Source of the DNA: Atribacterota bacterium
GTDB lineage: Bacteria; Atribacterota; Phoenicimicrobiia; Phoenicimicrobiales; Stramentimicrobiaceae
Direction: 5' to 3'
Assembly: GCA_028717805.1 (NCBI GenBank)
Contig: JAQUNC010000017.1
Coordinates: forward strand, 1-44,237
Length of the DNA stretch: 44,237 bases
A model generated the notes under the pieces. That model did no database searches, was not told where the DNA came from, and worked only from the letters and a program-made list of their open reading frames with translations. A program made the position numbers and the translations under genes. This document shows, piece by piece, positions 17,501 through 27,160 of the stretch. Numbering within the stretch: position 1 is the stretch's first letter; every line of letters begins with the position of its first letter.

Positions 17501-17528
17501 ATTTTAACAATAAATTTTAAAATGTCAA
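17501..17528 (-). promoter_or_regulatory. Promoter of the lysine operon
   Basis: TTGACA (17523-17528), a 16-base spacer and TAAAAT (17501-17506) on the minus strand lie about 45 bases upstream of the lysine aptamer. The element is near consensus and correctly placed to produce the riboswitch transcript. Confidence 0.7.
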
Positions 17529-17605
17529 ATATAATTATATTATAATTCTTAGGAAAACTTGATTATTAAAAGATAATTAATAAGTTTAGTAATTTTTCTA
17601 TCTAT

Positions 17606-19609
17606 TCAAAGAATGTTCTTTTTCTTTTTTTTCTCAGATAGGTATCTTTCCAGGACTAATCTGGCGATTTTTTCCGGCTCAAAGCCGAGTAGCGCTGCTA
17701 CTTGTTCACCAGGTCCGCTTTCTCCAAATCGCCTGATAAAGATACCAACAGAAAGATCCGGAATAACTTCATACCATCCCTGCCCGGTTGCTGCTTCTAT
17801 TGCAACCTGAAAGGAATATTCCCTGTTCAGAATTCTCTCTCGATATTCCAAATCCTGCCTAGCAAATGCCTCACGATCCGGAACAGAAATTACCCGGCAG
17901 TAAATATGCTCTCTTTCTAAAATATCCTTCACCTGAAGTGCAGTTTGTACTTCACTTCCGCTAGCAGAAATTACCACCTCCGGATTTTTATCACCTTCAT
18001 AGATGATATAACCTCCCCGCGAAAATTCACTTATACCATGTAATCTTTGCAGCAGAGGAAGTTTTTGCCTGCTTAATATTAAAACAGAGGGACCTTCTTT
18101 TTTTTCTAAAATGCTTCGCCAGGCAGCCTTTACTTCCTCACTATCAGCTGGACGAATAACCTGTAAACCTGGAATAAGCCTTAAAGATTCCAGCTGTTCT
18201 ATGGGTTGATGGGTAGGACCATCTTCTCCTACATAAACTGAGTCATGAGTAAAGATAAAAATTACTGGCAATTTCATAATAGCTGCTAATCTAATTGTTG
18301 GTCTCATATAATCTGAAAAAACTAAAAAGGTGGAACAATAAGGTCTTATTCCTTTATGAAGAGCTAATCCGTTACATATTGCTCCCATAGCGTGTTCTCT
18401 TACTCCAAAACGAATATTGCGGGCATCATAATAATTCTTTTGCACCTCAGGGAATTTTTCCAGATAGGTCATAGTAGATGGGCTTAAATCTGCTGATCCA
18501 CCTGCAATATAAGGAAGCTCTTCGGCAATTTTATTCAAAATTACTCCAGAAACACCTCTGGTGGCAATTTTCTCAGTCCAATCCATTTCACAAAATTTCA
18601 TTTTTTCCAGGATTTCTAAATTAATTGCTCTATCCAGTCGCTTTCTTTTTTCTGGGAACTTTTCTGACCAACAAGAAAACTTTTCTTCCCATTGTTTACT
18701 CGAATACTTGAGTTCTATTCTTCTATTTTGAAAATATCCTTTGACTTCAGTGCTGATATAAAAATTCTTATCAACAGGTAAGCCAAGTTTCCTCTTTAAT
18801 CCTGCTACTTCTTCCGAACCAAGGGGGGCTCCATGTGCTGAATGACTATCCTGTTTGGTGGGCGCTCCATAACCGATGTGAGTTTGAACTATTATAAGAA
18901 TAGGTTTTCCGTTTTTCTCTCTGGCTTTCATCAATGATGATCTTACCTCATCAAGATCATGACCATTAACATTTTCAATTACCCGCCAGTTATAAGCACG
19001 GTAACGATCAGCGACTGATTCAGTAAAAGTTAAATCAGTCCTACCAGCTAAAGATATCTGGTTTTGATCATAAATTACAATCAACTTCTCTAATCCCCAA
19101 TGGCCAGCCAGGGAAGCTGCCTCTGAAGTAATACCCTCCATCATACAGCCATCACTAGCTAAAACATAGGTATAATGATTTATGATGTCATATCCTTCTT
19201 CATTAAATTTTTGAGCTAAAATCTTTTCAGCCAGAGCCATTCCTACCCCATTAGCTAATCCCTGTCCCAGCGGTCCTGAGGTAACTTCCACTCCAGGGGT
19301 AAGTCCATATTCCGGATGCCCAGGGGTTATAGAACCTATTTGTCTAAAATTAATTATGTCCTCTAAAGTAATGGCATAACCAGATAAATGCAGCAACACA
19401 TATAACAGAATTGATCCGTGACCAGCAGATAGAATAAACCTATCCCGATCAAACCAATCTGGCTTTTCAGGATCATATTTTAGTATTTCACCAAACAGTA
19501 CTGCACCGATGTCAGCACATCCCAGTGGTAAACCAGGGTGTCCAGAATTTGCCTTTTCTATAGCATCTACAGATAAACCTCGTATTATTTTAGCAACTTC
19601 TGCTAACAT
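17606..19609 (-). CDS. tkt: Transketolase (full length)
   Basis: This 667-residue thiamine diphosphate enzyme transfers two-carbon units in the pentose phosphate pathway. All three regions are present: the N-terminal ThDP domain with NSGHPGLPLGCADIG and TPGHPEYG, a middle pyrimidine domain with the GVREHAMGAICNG glutamate motif, and a C-terminal domain. It is a single chain, unlike the split two-gene transketolases common in many anaerobes. The C-terminus ends in a lysine run encoded by a poly-A tract. AGGAGG precedes the ATG. It appears to be transcribed alone, from an extended -10 promoter about 85 bases upstream. Confidence 0.95.
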   Translation of the reverse strand: MLAEVAKIIRGLSVDAIEKANSGHPGLPLGCADIGAVLFGEILKYDPEKPDWFDRDRFILSAGHGSILLYVLLHLSGYAITLEDIINFRQIGSITPGHPEYGLTPGVEVTSGPLGQGLANGVGMALAEKILAQKFNEEGYDIINHYTYVLASDGCMMEGITSEAASLAGHWGLEKLIVIYDQNQISLAGRTDLTFTESVADRYRAYNWRVIENVNGHDLDEVRSSLMKAREKNGKPILIIVQTHIGYGAPTKQDSHSAHGAPLGSEEVAGLKRKLGLPVDKNFYISTEVKGYFQNRRIELKYSSKQWEEKFSCWSEKFPEKRKRLDRAINLEILEKMKFCEMDWTEKIATRGVSGVILNKIAEELPYIAGGSADLSPSTMTYLEKFPEVQKNYYDARNIRFGVREHAMGAICNGLALHKGIRPYCSTFLVFSDYMRPTIRLAAIMKLPVIFIFTHDSVYVGEDGPTHQPIEQLESLRLIPGLQVIRPADSEEVKAAWRSILEKKEGPSVLILSRQKLPLLQRLHGISEFSRGGYIIYEGDKNPEVVISASGSEVQTALQVKDILEREHIYCRVISVPDREAFARQDLEYRERILNREYSFQVAIEAATGQGWYEVIPDLSVGIFIRRFGESGPGEQVAALLGFEPEKIARLVLERYLSEKKKKKNIL

Positions 19610-19895
19610 TTTTCCCTCCTATTTATTTCCTTGAAAATATATCTTCTTTTTATTTTAAATTATTTCTTACGACAATAGCAATATAACTTCAATATTATAA
19701 CACCTTTCTTTCCTTTCCCATAAACCTGATCCAGTATACTCAGTACTGCTGATAGTCTCATCCTGCAGGATAGCTCTGAGATTATGGTGTTATATTCTTG
19801 ATGTTTAGTACAATACTGTTGGTAACATTTTCTTCCTATAATATAAATTTAAATTGTTATTAAATATAATTCCAAAATAAAAAATATCTTTACCA
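19610..19895 (-). promoter_or_regulatory. Intergenic region with candidate transketolase promoter
   Basis: An extended -10 element, TGTTATAAT on the minus strand (19694-19702), is placed to serve transketolase but has no good -35. Further out, the perfect palindrome ATCCTGCAGGAT (about 19769-19780) lies within a TCTCA/TGAGA inverted repeat. It may be an operator or the end of the decaying upstream genes. No coding sequence is supported here. Confidence 0.4.
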
Positions 19896-20507
19896 TCAGC
19901 TGGAAATTTCTTTCGGGGTAAATTCTTCCGGATTCTTTCCCAAAGATTTAATTCCTATTATCACTTTACAGGAATTTTCTAATACACTATTATAGAAAAG
20001 TGCCTCCTCTAGAGTCTCTCCAATAGCAATAGCGCCATGTCCTTTTATCACTACAATCTTGTTATCCTTTAAATACTTAGGAATTTCTTCTTCCATTTCC
20101 TGAGAACCGCTACCAAATTCAAAACTTATCACCGGTATTTTTCTGATGATATAAGAGCCTTCTACATCTATCGGAACAATCTCATTTTATATCAGGGAAA
20201 GAATCACAGCATTAATCAAATGGGTATGAACAATAGCTAACCCATTTGTTTCTCTATAAATAGCTCTATGTACTCCTGTTTCACTGGAAGCAAGACTAAT
20301 TCCACAGTCATTCTTTTCTAAGCCTACCTCAATAATATCATAATCATTTAAAAAACCAAGCATAGAACCTCTCCTGGTAATTAGCATGTGATTACCAATG
20401 CACATGCTCATCATATTTCCACTATGAGTGTCTTGTAATCCTGCGACATAGGAAGCCCATCCTATTTTCTGAAAATATTGTATGATATTTTGCTCTACCT
20501 TTTTCAT
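19896..20507 (-). pseudogene. Class II aldolase/adducin-family protein broken by an in-frame stop
   Basis: Two pieces in the same frame together make a normal class II (fuculose-phosphate type) aldolase. Residues 1-106 contain the GNMMSM loop and the zinc-site IVHTHL motif. After a single TAA at 20187-20189 the frame continues NEIVPIDVEGSY through the second metal region, VVIKGHGAIAIGE. The stop falls where the family normally reads LSL..-EIVPID, so one base change explains the break. The N-terminal piece alone would lack part of the metal site. It follows the deleted aldehyde:ferredoxin oxidoreductase gene with a 4-base overlap, so both belong to one degrading operon. Stop-codon readthrough is a less likely alternative. 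Confidence 0.85.
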
Positions 20508-21414
20508 AGGATACCCTCCAGCTCTAATTCACGTAATTTTTCTTTGGTAGGAATACCATCGCTATCCCAATCCCTGAATTCATAATACTCATTTAACATG
20601 GCATCTAATTCTATCTTCTCTTCTCCTAATACTTCTTGCATTAATTTAGGGGGTAGCGAATCATCCTTTCTGGTGAATCCCAGCTTTAGATTAATCATTC
20701 TTTCCAGATTGTGGATTCGTTCTCCTATCTGGCTTAATGTTTTTGCAGAATAATTTTTGCCAGTTACTGCTGATAATATTCTGGACCAATTTTCTAAAGA
20801 AATACCCATACTGGCAAAGCGACACACAACCAAACTATCCTCTGCGGCTGAATCGTTCTGTCTTTTAGCAACCAAGGTCCCCTTACCAATCTGCATCTTA
20901 GGATTAATCCTACGAGGTAGTCCAAATATCTCTGAACCAGCAGGATATCCTGCATGTAAATGACAGGCACCGCGATTAGAGGTAACATAACCTATTGCCA
21001 TACCTTTGATAATCAGTGGATCATAGGCAGCTAATTCCATTCCTTTGACATTAATAGCAAAATACTCTGCCTCTTTTCCCATTTTTTCCGCTAAATTGCG
21101 AGTACCTATTTTTAATTCACGTCCTACTCCTTTATTCTTAACTATCTTTTTAATCAGATCCACTATTTTTTCTTTTTCTCCAAATCTTATTCTAAAATTC
21201 CTTATCCCTTTTTCTGTTGCTTCCATGGCAAAAGCAATTACTCCACCCAGGGAAATAGTATCCAGACCGTACTCATTACATAATCTAATAGATATACTCC
21301 TAAACCACGACCACCCAGAAATTTATTATAAATATCTTCTGATAGCTCTAATACTTTCGATATTTTTTTGTTTATATCAATCTCTACTATCCTTCCCCAG
21401 TTACCATAGCGCAT
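20504..21414 (-). pseudogene. Aldehyde:ferredoxin oxidoreductase with large internal deletion
   Basis: The gene starts well: GGAGG precedes ATG at 21414, and about 40 residues (MRYGNWGRIVEIDINKK, then LGGRGLGVYLLDY) match the tungstopterin-enzyme N-terminus. Near 21281-21300 the sequence jumps, in another frame, to LCNEYGLDTISLGGVIAFAME, which normally lies several hundred residues further on. The rest is a normal C-terminal part, including the final cluster cysteine region SLVVCRFASMG. The missing part would include the CxxCxxxC 4Fe-4S ligands and much of the pterin site. The product cannot be functional. The intact enzyme would oxidise aldehydes with ferredoxin in a tungsten-dependent reaction. 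Confidence 0.9.
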
Positions 21415-21608
21415 ATTAGCCTCCGGAAAAATTTTCTAAATTACTATCTTAATAAATATTATAGTTCTCATTTTTAGAAATAAATCATATTTATAGTGGA
21501 TTCCTTAAAAAAGTCTTTGTTTGGAACTATTAAAAGGGTAAAGTTTTTGGATTTTAGGTAAAAGTAATAATAAATTTGAACTAGTTAATCTTTATGATTA
21601 AATAAAAT

Positions 21609-22331
<723 letters not shown>

Positions 22332-22361
22332 TTAATATAGAATATTATAATACACATAATG

Positions 22362-23060
22362 TTAATTCATAATTTTTTGTAGTTTTAATTGTACCTCTTC
22401 TCCTCCTGGTTTACATCTGTTTGTTTTTTCATTTCTACTCAAAATAGCTTTAGCATATAAAATACAGCTATCATACCCACATGAACCACAATTATAACCA
22501 GGCAATAATTCCCTGATTTTTTCAATCTCCTTTTGCTGATTCTTCCGGGTAACTGTATTAATCTCACTCCTACTTAGGATTTTTTCGCAAACAATCCCCA
22601 GTATAATAATACCCGGTACTGTTAATAAATATCTTGTAGCAGCAAAACTTATTCCAAGGAATTTACTTTCTACAATTAGCATGGGAATTTTTACTACTGC
22701 CCAGGCGCTTATTATTATTATTGTATTCCCGATACTGGCACCTTTAATTAATAACGATTGAGCCAAAGGAAATGCAGCATAAATAGGTCCTGCTGATACA
22801 GACCCTACTAACAGGGATGCTATTTTCCCTTTTACACCCGATTCTCTGCCAAAGTTTTTGATTACAATTTCAGTAGGTACCCATGAATTGATTAGTCCGT
22901 TTAATATAAAAACTGCCGGTAGTATTTCTAACATTTCCTTTAGAAACATTAACGTATTACCCAGGGCTTCCTGAAAAATAGCTGAGTCAAAAAAAGCAGT
23001 TAAAATATACAATAATCCTACTATAAATATTATTTTAAATTCTTTCAATGTATTTATCAT
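22362..23060 (-). CDS. Permease half with C-terminal Fe-S cluster domain
   Basis: This 232-residue protein has about five hydrophobic helices in residues 10-165, including the SLLVGSVSAGPIYAAFPLAQ segment. That segment resembles one half of DUF318/ArsP-type permeases. It is followed by a soluble tail with PGYNCGSCGYDSCILYAKAI and a later NRCKPGG (residues 190-225). Four cysteines in this arrangement resemble the 4Fe-4S domain of RnfB and corrinoid/CODH-type proteins. It overlaps the preceding permease-half gene by 4 bases (ATGA), so the two are co-translated and probably form one transporter. The Fe-S tail suggests metal or redox sensing, or electron transfer. Substrate unknown. Confidence 0.75.
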   Translation of the reverse strand: MINTLKEFKIIFIVGLLYILTAFFDSAIFQEALGNTLMFLKEMLEILPAVFILNGLINSWVPTEIVIKNFGRESGVKGKIASLLVGSVSAGPIYAAFPLAQSLLIKGASIGNTIIIISAWAVVKIPMLIVESKFLGISFAATRYLLTVPGIIILGIVCEKILSRSEINTVTRKNQQKEIEKIRELLPGYNCGSCGYDSCILYAKAILSRNEKTNRCKPGGEEVQLKLQKIMN

Positions 23061-23542
23061 CTTAACAAAGCTCCCATTCCTAAAGAAATAAAGATGGCTA
23101 ATATAAAGCTCAGTAAATTCCTGGTAAAAGTAAATTTTTTACCAAAATGCTCAATCTCAATGGGCATTGTCGCAAAGCCCACCATGGTTAATGTAGTAAT
23201 AAATGCCGCTACTGCTACTAAATATGCTCCCCCTTTTACCAGAGAAGATGATAGCGGAAAAGCAATAAAGGCGGGTATAATAGTGACAGTACCGATAATT
23301 GCTCCATACAGTGTACTTAGCCCGATACTGCTTCCTCCCAAGACAGATTTAATATAGCTTTCAGGAACAATTGCCAGAAATAAGCCAATTAATGATAAAA
23401 TACCTATAACCTGAGTAGCTGTTTCAATAAACCTGCCTTTTGCTGATATCAGGCTTTCAATTGTTCTTTTCCTGTCTTTTAAGAACGATATAGCCAATGC
23501 CATTATTGTTAACAGGATAAGTAAAATAGTGCTTATATTCAT
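23057..23542 (-). CDS. Permease half (partner of the Fe-S permease)
   Basis: This 161-residue membrane protein has about four to five helices and an IIPAFIAFPLSSSLVKGGAY segment. That parallels the YAAFPLAQSLLIKGAS stretch in the next gene, which suggests the two are homologous halves of one duplicated permease fold (DUF318/ArsP-like). AAGGAG precedes the ATG. A palindromic operator lies 53 bases upstream and the TetR-family regulator gene just beyond it, so expression is probably inducible. Substrate not deducible; metalloid or small-molecule export is possible for this superfamily. Confidence 0.72.
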   Translation of the reverse strand: MNISTILLILLTIMALAISFLKDRKRTIESLISAKGRFIETATQVIGILSLIGLFLAIVPESYIKSVLGGSSIGLSTLYGAIIGTVTIIPAFIAFPLSSSLVKGGAYLVAVAAFITTLTMVGFATMPIEIEHFGKKFTFTRNLLSFILAIFISLGMGALLR

Positions 23543-23594
23543 TACTGTAACTCCTTCCTAATCATCAATTATGTATAAATAATGCTATAATATT

Positions 23595-23608
23595 AGTTAA
23601 CGTTAACT
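23595..23608. promoter_or_regulatory. TetR-family operator, copy 1 (permease promoter)
   Basis: AGTTAACGTTAACT is a perfect 14-bp palindrome. On the minus strand it sits directly upstream of a TATTAT box, in the position of a -10/-35 spacer for the permease pair. The same core occurs once more, at the promoter of the TetR gene. Confidence 0.8.
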
Positions 23609-23681
23609 TTTTTTAAAATAGTAGAAAACCATTAATTTTTTTATGTTATGATCAAAAGTGATAAAATCCTGATAGTTATTC

Positions 23682-24269
23682 TTACCGGATACTGATAAAA
23701 TCCAGGAGTTGTTTCAATACTTGTTTAGCCTCTTCATCCATTGGATAAGAAAAATTACTCTCCCGCCATTTTAATACTAAAATCCTGATACTTCCCATGT
23801 AGAGTATAGCAAAAACAGAAGGATTTATTTTAGGGGATATTTTAAAATTCTTCTGTCCCTCATTAATAATATCTTTTAGAATATTTTCATTTCTATTTCT
23901 GTGCTGGTTTATTTTTATTTTTATTTTGGGATATTCAGTAAAAATATCCTCTTGAAATAATATTGCGCTAAGATAGGGATTTTCAATTAAAATCTTTAAC
24001 TGATTTAACATAATATCCTGTAATAATTTCTGAGGATTTTTGATAGAGGTTTTTTTGCACCAAAATTTGTTTTTGGCAAATACCAGATTGCATAATTCTG
24101 AAATAATTTCTTCTTTATTTTTAAAGTGCCGATAAATAGCAGCCTCTGAAATACCTATTTTATCAGCAATATTTCTTATGGTTAAATTAAAATAACCTTT
24201 TCGATGTATTATTTCTAATGCAACAGATAGTATTTCATTCCAGCGTTTTGATGGATTAAGACTTTTCAA
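23682..24269 (-). CDS. TetR-family transcriptional regulator
   Basis: This 195-residue regulator has the usual N-terminal DNA-binding domain: residues 10-55 contain ALEIIHRKGYFNLTIRNIAD and ISEAAIYRHFKNKEEI, the TetR helix-turn-helix. The C-terminal two thirds is the variable ligand-binding part, with no match I recognise. It probably represses both itself and the downstream permease pair, because the same GTTAACGTTAA palindrome lies at both promoters. The inducer would be the permease's substrate or a related molecule. Confidence 0.88.
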   Translation of the reverse strand: MKSLNPSKRWNEILSVALEIIHRKGYFNLTIRNIADKIGISEAAIYRHFKNKEEIISELCNLVFAKNKFWCKKTSIKNPQKLLQDIMLNQLKILIENPYLSAILFQEDIFTEYPKIKIKINQHRNRNENILKDIINEGQKNFKISPKINPSVFAILYMGSIRILVLKWRESNFSYPMDEEAKQVLKQLLDFISIR

Positions 24270-24307
24270 TATTTTATCCCGTTGTTCAAATATAGTAATT
24301 ATGTTAA

Positions 24308-24317
24308 TTAACGTTAA
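24308..24317. promoter_or_regulatory. TetR-family operator, copy 2 (autoregulation)
   Basis: TTAACGTTAA is a perfect palindrome. The extended form differs from copy 1 at one of 14 bases. It begins about 18 bases downstream of the regulator's -10 box, around the start of transcription, where a bound repressor would block initiation or early elongation. Confidence 0.8.
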
Positions 24318-24334
24318 CTAATATTCCAAAAACA

Positions 24335-24363
24335 ATTATAAGCTATTAATGCATTCCTGTCAA
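24335..24363 (-). promoter_or_regulatory. Consensus promoter of the TetR gene
   Basis: On the minus strand TTGACA (24358-24363), a 17-base spacer and TATAAT (24335-24340) make an exact sigma-70 consensus, just downstream of the aminotransferase stop. Such a strong promoter makes sense if it is normally repressed by its own product at the adjacent operator. Confidence 0.85.
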
Positions 24364-24378
24364 GTATTTCAAATATAC

Positions 24379-25686
24379 TTAATTAATTACAGAAAAAGCT
24401 TCTTCTAAAACATCCATAGCTTCTTCTAATTGTTCCTCAGTAATAACAAAAGAAACCAGAATTCTTAATACATTTTTGTTTATCCCGGCAGTAGGAATTA
24501 AAACACCATTCTGGATACAATACTGCACAATTTTTTCTGTCTCTTCAGTTGCTGGCTCCTTAGTCATCCTATCTTTAACTAACTCCATCGCTACCATAGC
24601 TCCTAATCCGCGAACATCTCCGATAATATTATACTTCTTTTCCATATTTTTGAATCTTTGTTTTATTATCTCTCCAATCTTGACTGCCCTATTCAGGAGA
24701 TTCTCCTGTTCCATGATACGGATTACCTCTAATGCTACCTGACAGGCGATAGGATTACCAGCATAGGTTCCTCCAATACAACCAGCAGGCAAAGCATCGC
24801 CAATCTCTTTTCTGGCAATTACTGCAGAAAGAGGTAATCCGGATGCAAGAGATTTTGCTAAACATGCAATATCTGGTGCAATTTTCCAGTTTTCAATAGC
24901 GAAAAACTTTCCAGTTCTTCCCATCCCACACTGTATTTCATCAGTTACCATAAGTATCTCGTACTTATTACACAATTTTCGAATATGCTCTAAAAATCCT
25001 TCTATCGGGATATTAAATCCCCCTTCTCCCTGAATAGGCTCAATAACAATTGCTGCAATCGTTTCCGGATTGACTAGACCTTTCATGATATTCTCAAATT
25101 CTGAAATTTCAATAGAATGACGGTAGGAATTTGGATAGGGAAGACGGTATACCTCAGGGGCAAAAGGTCCGAATTTATACTTATAGGGAAAGGCCTTGTG
25201 GGTCATCGTTAGAGTAAGCAATGTTCTTCCATGAAAACAGTTTTCAAAGACAATAATTCCCGATCTTCCAGTAAATCCCCTGGCAACTTTTACTGCATTT
25301 TCAATAGCTTCTGCCCCGCTGTTAAACAAGGCAACGCTCTTTGGTTCACTGCCAGGGGCAAGCTGGCTTAGTCTTTGGCACAACAGGACAAAAGATTCAT
25401 ATGGAACAGCAGTAAAATCTGTATGAATAAAATGATTAACCTGTTCTTTAATGGCAGAGATGATGGCGGGATGAGAATGACCTAAAGCTAAACAACCCCA
25501 TCCCCCGGTCAAGTCTATAAAAGTATTACCATCTACATCGGTAACCAGTGCTCCTTCTCCAAAATCTATATAACCCGGAGACAGGGAATCTCCCATTGGC
25601 TTAAAAACATATCTTTCTCTTATTGCAGCAAGCTCTCTTGATTTCGGTCCAGGTATGTCAGTCTTTATAGAGATGAATTTTTTCAT
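24379..25686 (-). CDS. Class III aminotransferase (4-aminobutyrate/acetylornithine type)
   Basis: This 435-residue PLP enzyme has the class III features FNSGAEAIENAVKVAR (phosphate-binding), FENCFHGRT, VTDEIQCGMGRTG and the lysine-bearing AKSLASGLPLSAV. Among relatives it reads closest to 4-aminobutyrate aminotransferases, but such annotations often cover ornithine and other omega-aminotransferases. It follows ornithine carbamoyltransferase on the same strand with a 73-base gap, so an ornithine or arginine-related role is as plausible as GABA use. No arginine deiminase genes are in the window. Starts at an ATG after AAGGAGATG. Confidence 0.82.
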   Translation of the reverse strand: MKKFISIKTDIPGPKSRELAAIRERYVFKPMGDSLSPGYIDFGEGALVTDVDGNTFIDLTGGWGCLALGHSHPAIISAIKEQVNHFIHTDFTAVPYESFVLLCQRLSQLAPGSEPKSVALFNSGAEAIENAVKVARGFTGRSGIIVFENCFHGRTLLTLTMTHKAFPYKYKFGPFAPEVYRLPYPNSYRHSIEISEFENIMKGLVNPETIAAIVIEPIQGEGGFNIPIEGFLEHIRKLCNKYEILMVTDEIQCGMGRTGKFFAIENWKIAPDIACLAKSLASGLPLSAVIARKEIGDALPAGCIGGTYAGNPIACQVALEVIRIMEQENLLNRAVKIGEIIKQRFKNMEKKYNIIGDVRGLGAMVAMELVKDRMTKEPATEETEKIVQYCIQNGVLIPTAGINKNVLRILVSFVITEEQLEEAMDVLEEAFSVIN

Positions 25687-25759
25687 TTTTGCATCTCCTT
25701 TAATTATATATTATTTTTGTAACCTTATCCCGAATTCAGATTAGAACTTGTATTATATT

Positions 25760-26758
25760 TTAACTACCTAATGTTGCAACCATTACAGCTTTGATAGTAT
25801 GCAGCCTGTTTTCAGCTTCATCAAAAACAACAGAATGTTTACTGCGAAATACTTCATCAGTTACTTCCAAAGATTTTAATCCAAATTTTTCAAAAACCTC
25901 CTTTCCTATTTTAGTATTAGTATCATGATAAGAAGGTAAGCAGTGCATAAATATCACATCTGGATTCTCGGTAGTTTTAATAACGTCCATATTTATCTGA
26001 TAATCTTTTAATAATTCTATTCTTTGAACAATTTTATCCTCTTCTCCCATAGATACCCAAACATCAGTATAAATAACATCAACTCCCTTTACGCCCTGTG
26101 AAATATTGTCAGTTATATTAATAATTGCTCCTGATTTTTCCGATATTTTTTTGGTCTCATATAATATATCTTCATTAGGAAATAAAGATCGGGGGGAAAC
26201 AATACGAATTTCCATTCCCATAATGGCAGAAGCTATAAGCAGGGAGTTAGCCATATTATTTCTTCCATCTCCTATATAAACCAGAATTACCTCCTCTAAA
26301 GGTTTGCTCACTTTTTCTTTGATAGTCATCAAATCAGCTAAAACTTGAGTAGGGTGATAAAGATCAGTTAAGCCATTCCATATTACCGCACCGGAATATT
26401 TTGCCAGGGTCTCTACTGATTCCTGCTTAAAACCACGAAACTCAATTCCATCATAATAACGTCCCAGCACTCTGGCAGTATCTTCCATTGATTCCTTAAT
26501 ACCCATTTGAGAACCTGTTGGCCCAAGGTAAGTGATATTAGCCCCCTGGTCAAAAGCGGCTACTTCAAAGGCACATCTGGTTCTGGTAGAAGTCTTTTCA
26601 AATATCAAAGCTATATTCTTCCCTTTTAATTTTTGTTGTTCTGTCCCGTCATATTTAGACTTTTTTAGCTCAATAGCTAAATCCAGTAAAAAAGAAATTT
26701 CCTCTTTACTGAAGTCCTTGAGAGTTAATAAATGACGATTTCTTAGATTGACTGGCAT
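25760..26758 (-). CDS. argF: Ornithine carbamoyltransferase
   Basis: This 332-residue enzyme makes citrulline from ornithine and carbamoyl phosphate, or runs in reverse in arginine fermentation. The carbamoyl-phosphate motif [12 protein letters not shown], the ornithine-side [11 protein letters not shown] and the HCLPSYHD catalytic cysteine loop are all intact. The last is usually HCLPAFHD, a mild variation. AAGGAAA lies upstream of the ATG at good spacing. It has a near-consensus promoter at 26868-26896. Whether it is biosynthetic or catabolic cannot be settled here. Confidence 0.93.
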   Translation of the reverse strand: MPVNLRNRHLLTLKDFSKEEISFLLDLAIELKKSKYDGTEQQKLKGKNIALIFEKTSTRTRCAFEVAAFDQGANITYLGPTGSQMGIKESMEDTARVLGRYYDGIEFRGFKQESVETLAKYSGAVIWNGLTDLYHPTQVLADLMTIKEKVSKPLEEVILVYIGDGRNNMANSLLIASAIMGMEIRIVSPRSLFPNEDILYETKKISEKSGAIINITDNISQGVKGVDVIYTDVWVSMGEEDKIVQRIELLKDYQINMDVIKTTENPDVIFMHCLPSYHDTNTKIGKEVFEKFGLKSLEVTDEVFRSKHSVVFDEAENRLHTIKAVMVATLGS

Positions 26759-27160
26759 AAAATTTCCTTTCCTTCATCTTTTTTATATTTCATGAAATTT
26801 TAAGTTTTATCATTTTTTCTTTAGGTTCCGTTTTAAGCAAAAATTAAAAATTTCTTTTTCTGCCTAAAGAATAGAATAAATACTTCTCAATGTCAATTAG
26901 AGCACCTTAGGATAATATTAATATAAAGATTAAAATATCTTGGGGGAATCTTTAGCACTGGAAATTGCTTAAATTAAATTCAGTATTTAACATTCCCTAC
27001 TAAAGTCCAAAGTGAATAATTATTACTTTGGGTAATATTCATTTAAAAGACAGATAAAAATTCAAGAAAAAAGTATGGCAAAAAACTACTCATAAGAATT
27101 CTAACTACTTTCAGGAGTTCTTTAAGCCACCTGCTCTAAGGGTGCAAGATTACTAATTTT
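26759..27160 (-). promoter_or_regulatory. Intergenic region with the argF promoter
   Basis: TTGACA (26891-26896), a 17-base spacer and TATTCT (26868-26873) form a good minus-strand promoter about 110 bases before argF. Further right, CCAAAGT and ACTTTGG (27007-27013 and 27025-27031) make an inverted repeat after the DUF1015 operon, without a U-tract. No gene is visible in the rest. Confidence 0.6.

Noticed and set aside
27007-27031. Inverted repeat as a terminator of the serine operon
   Set aside because: No U-tract follows on the minus strand and the loop is AT-rich; noted only as a repeat.
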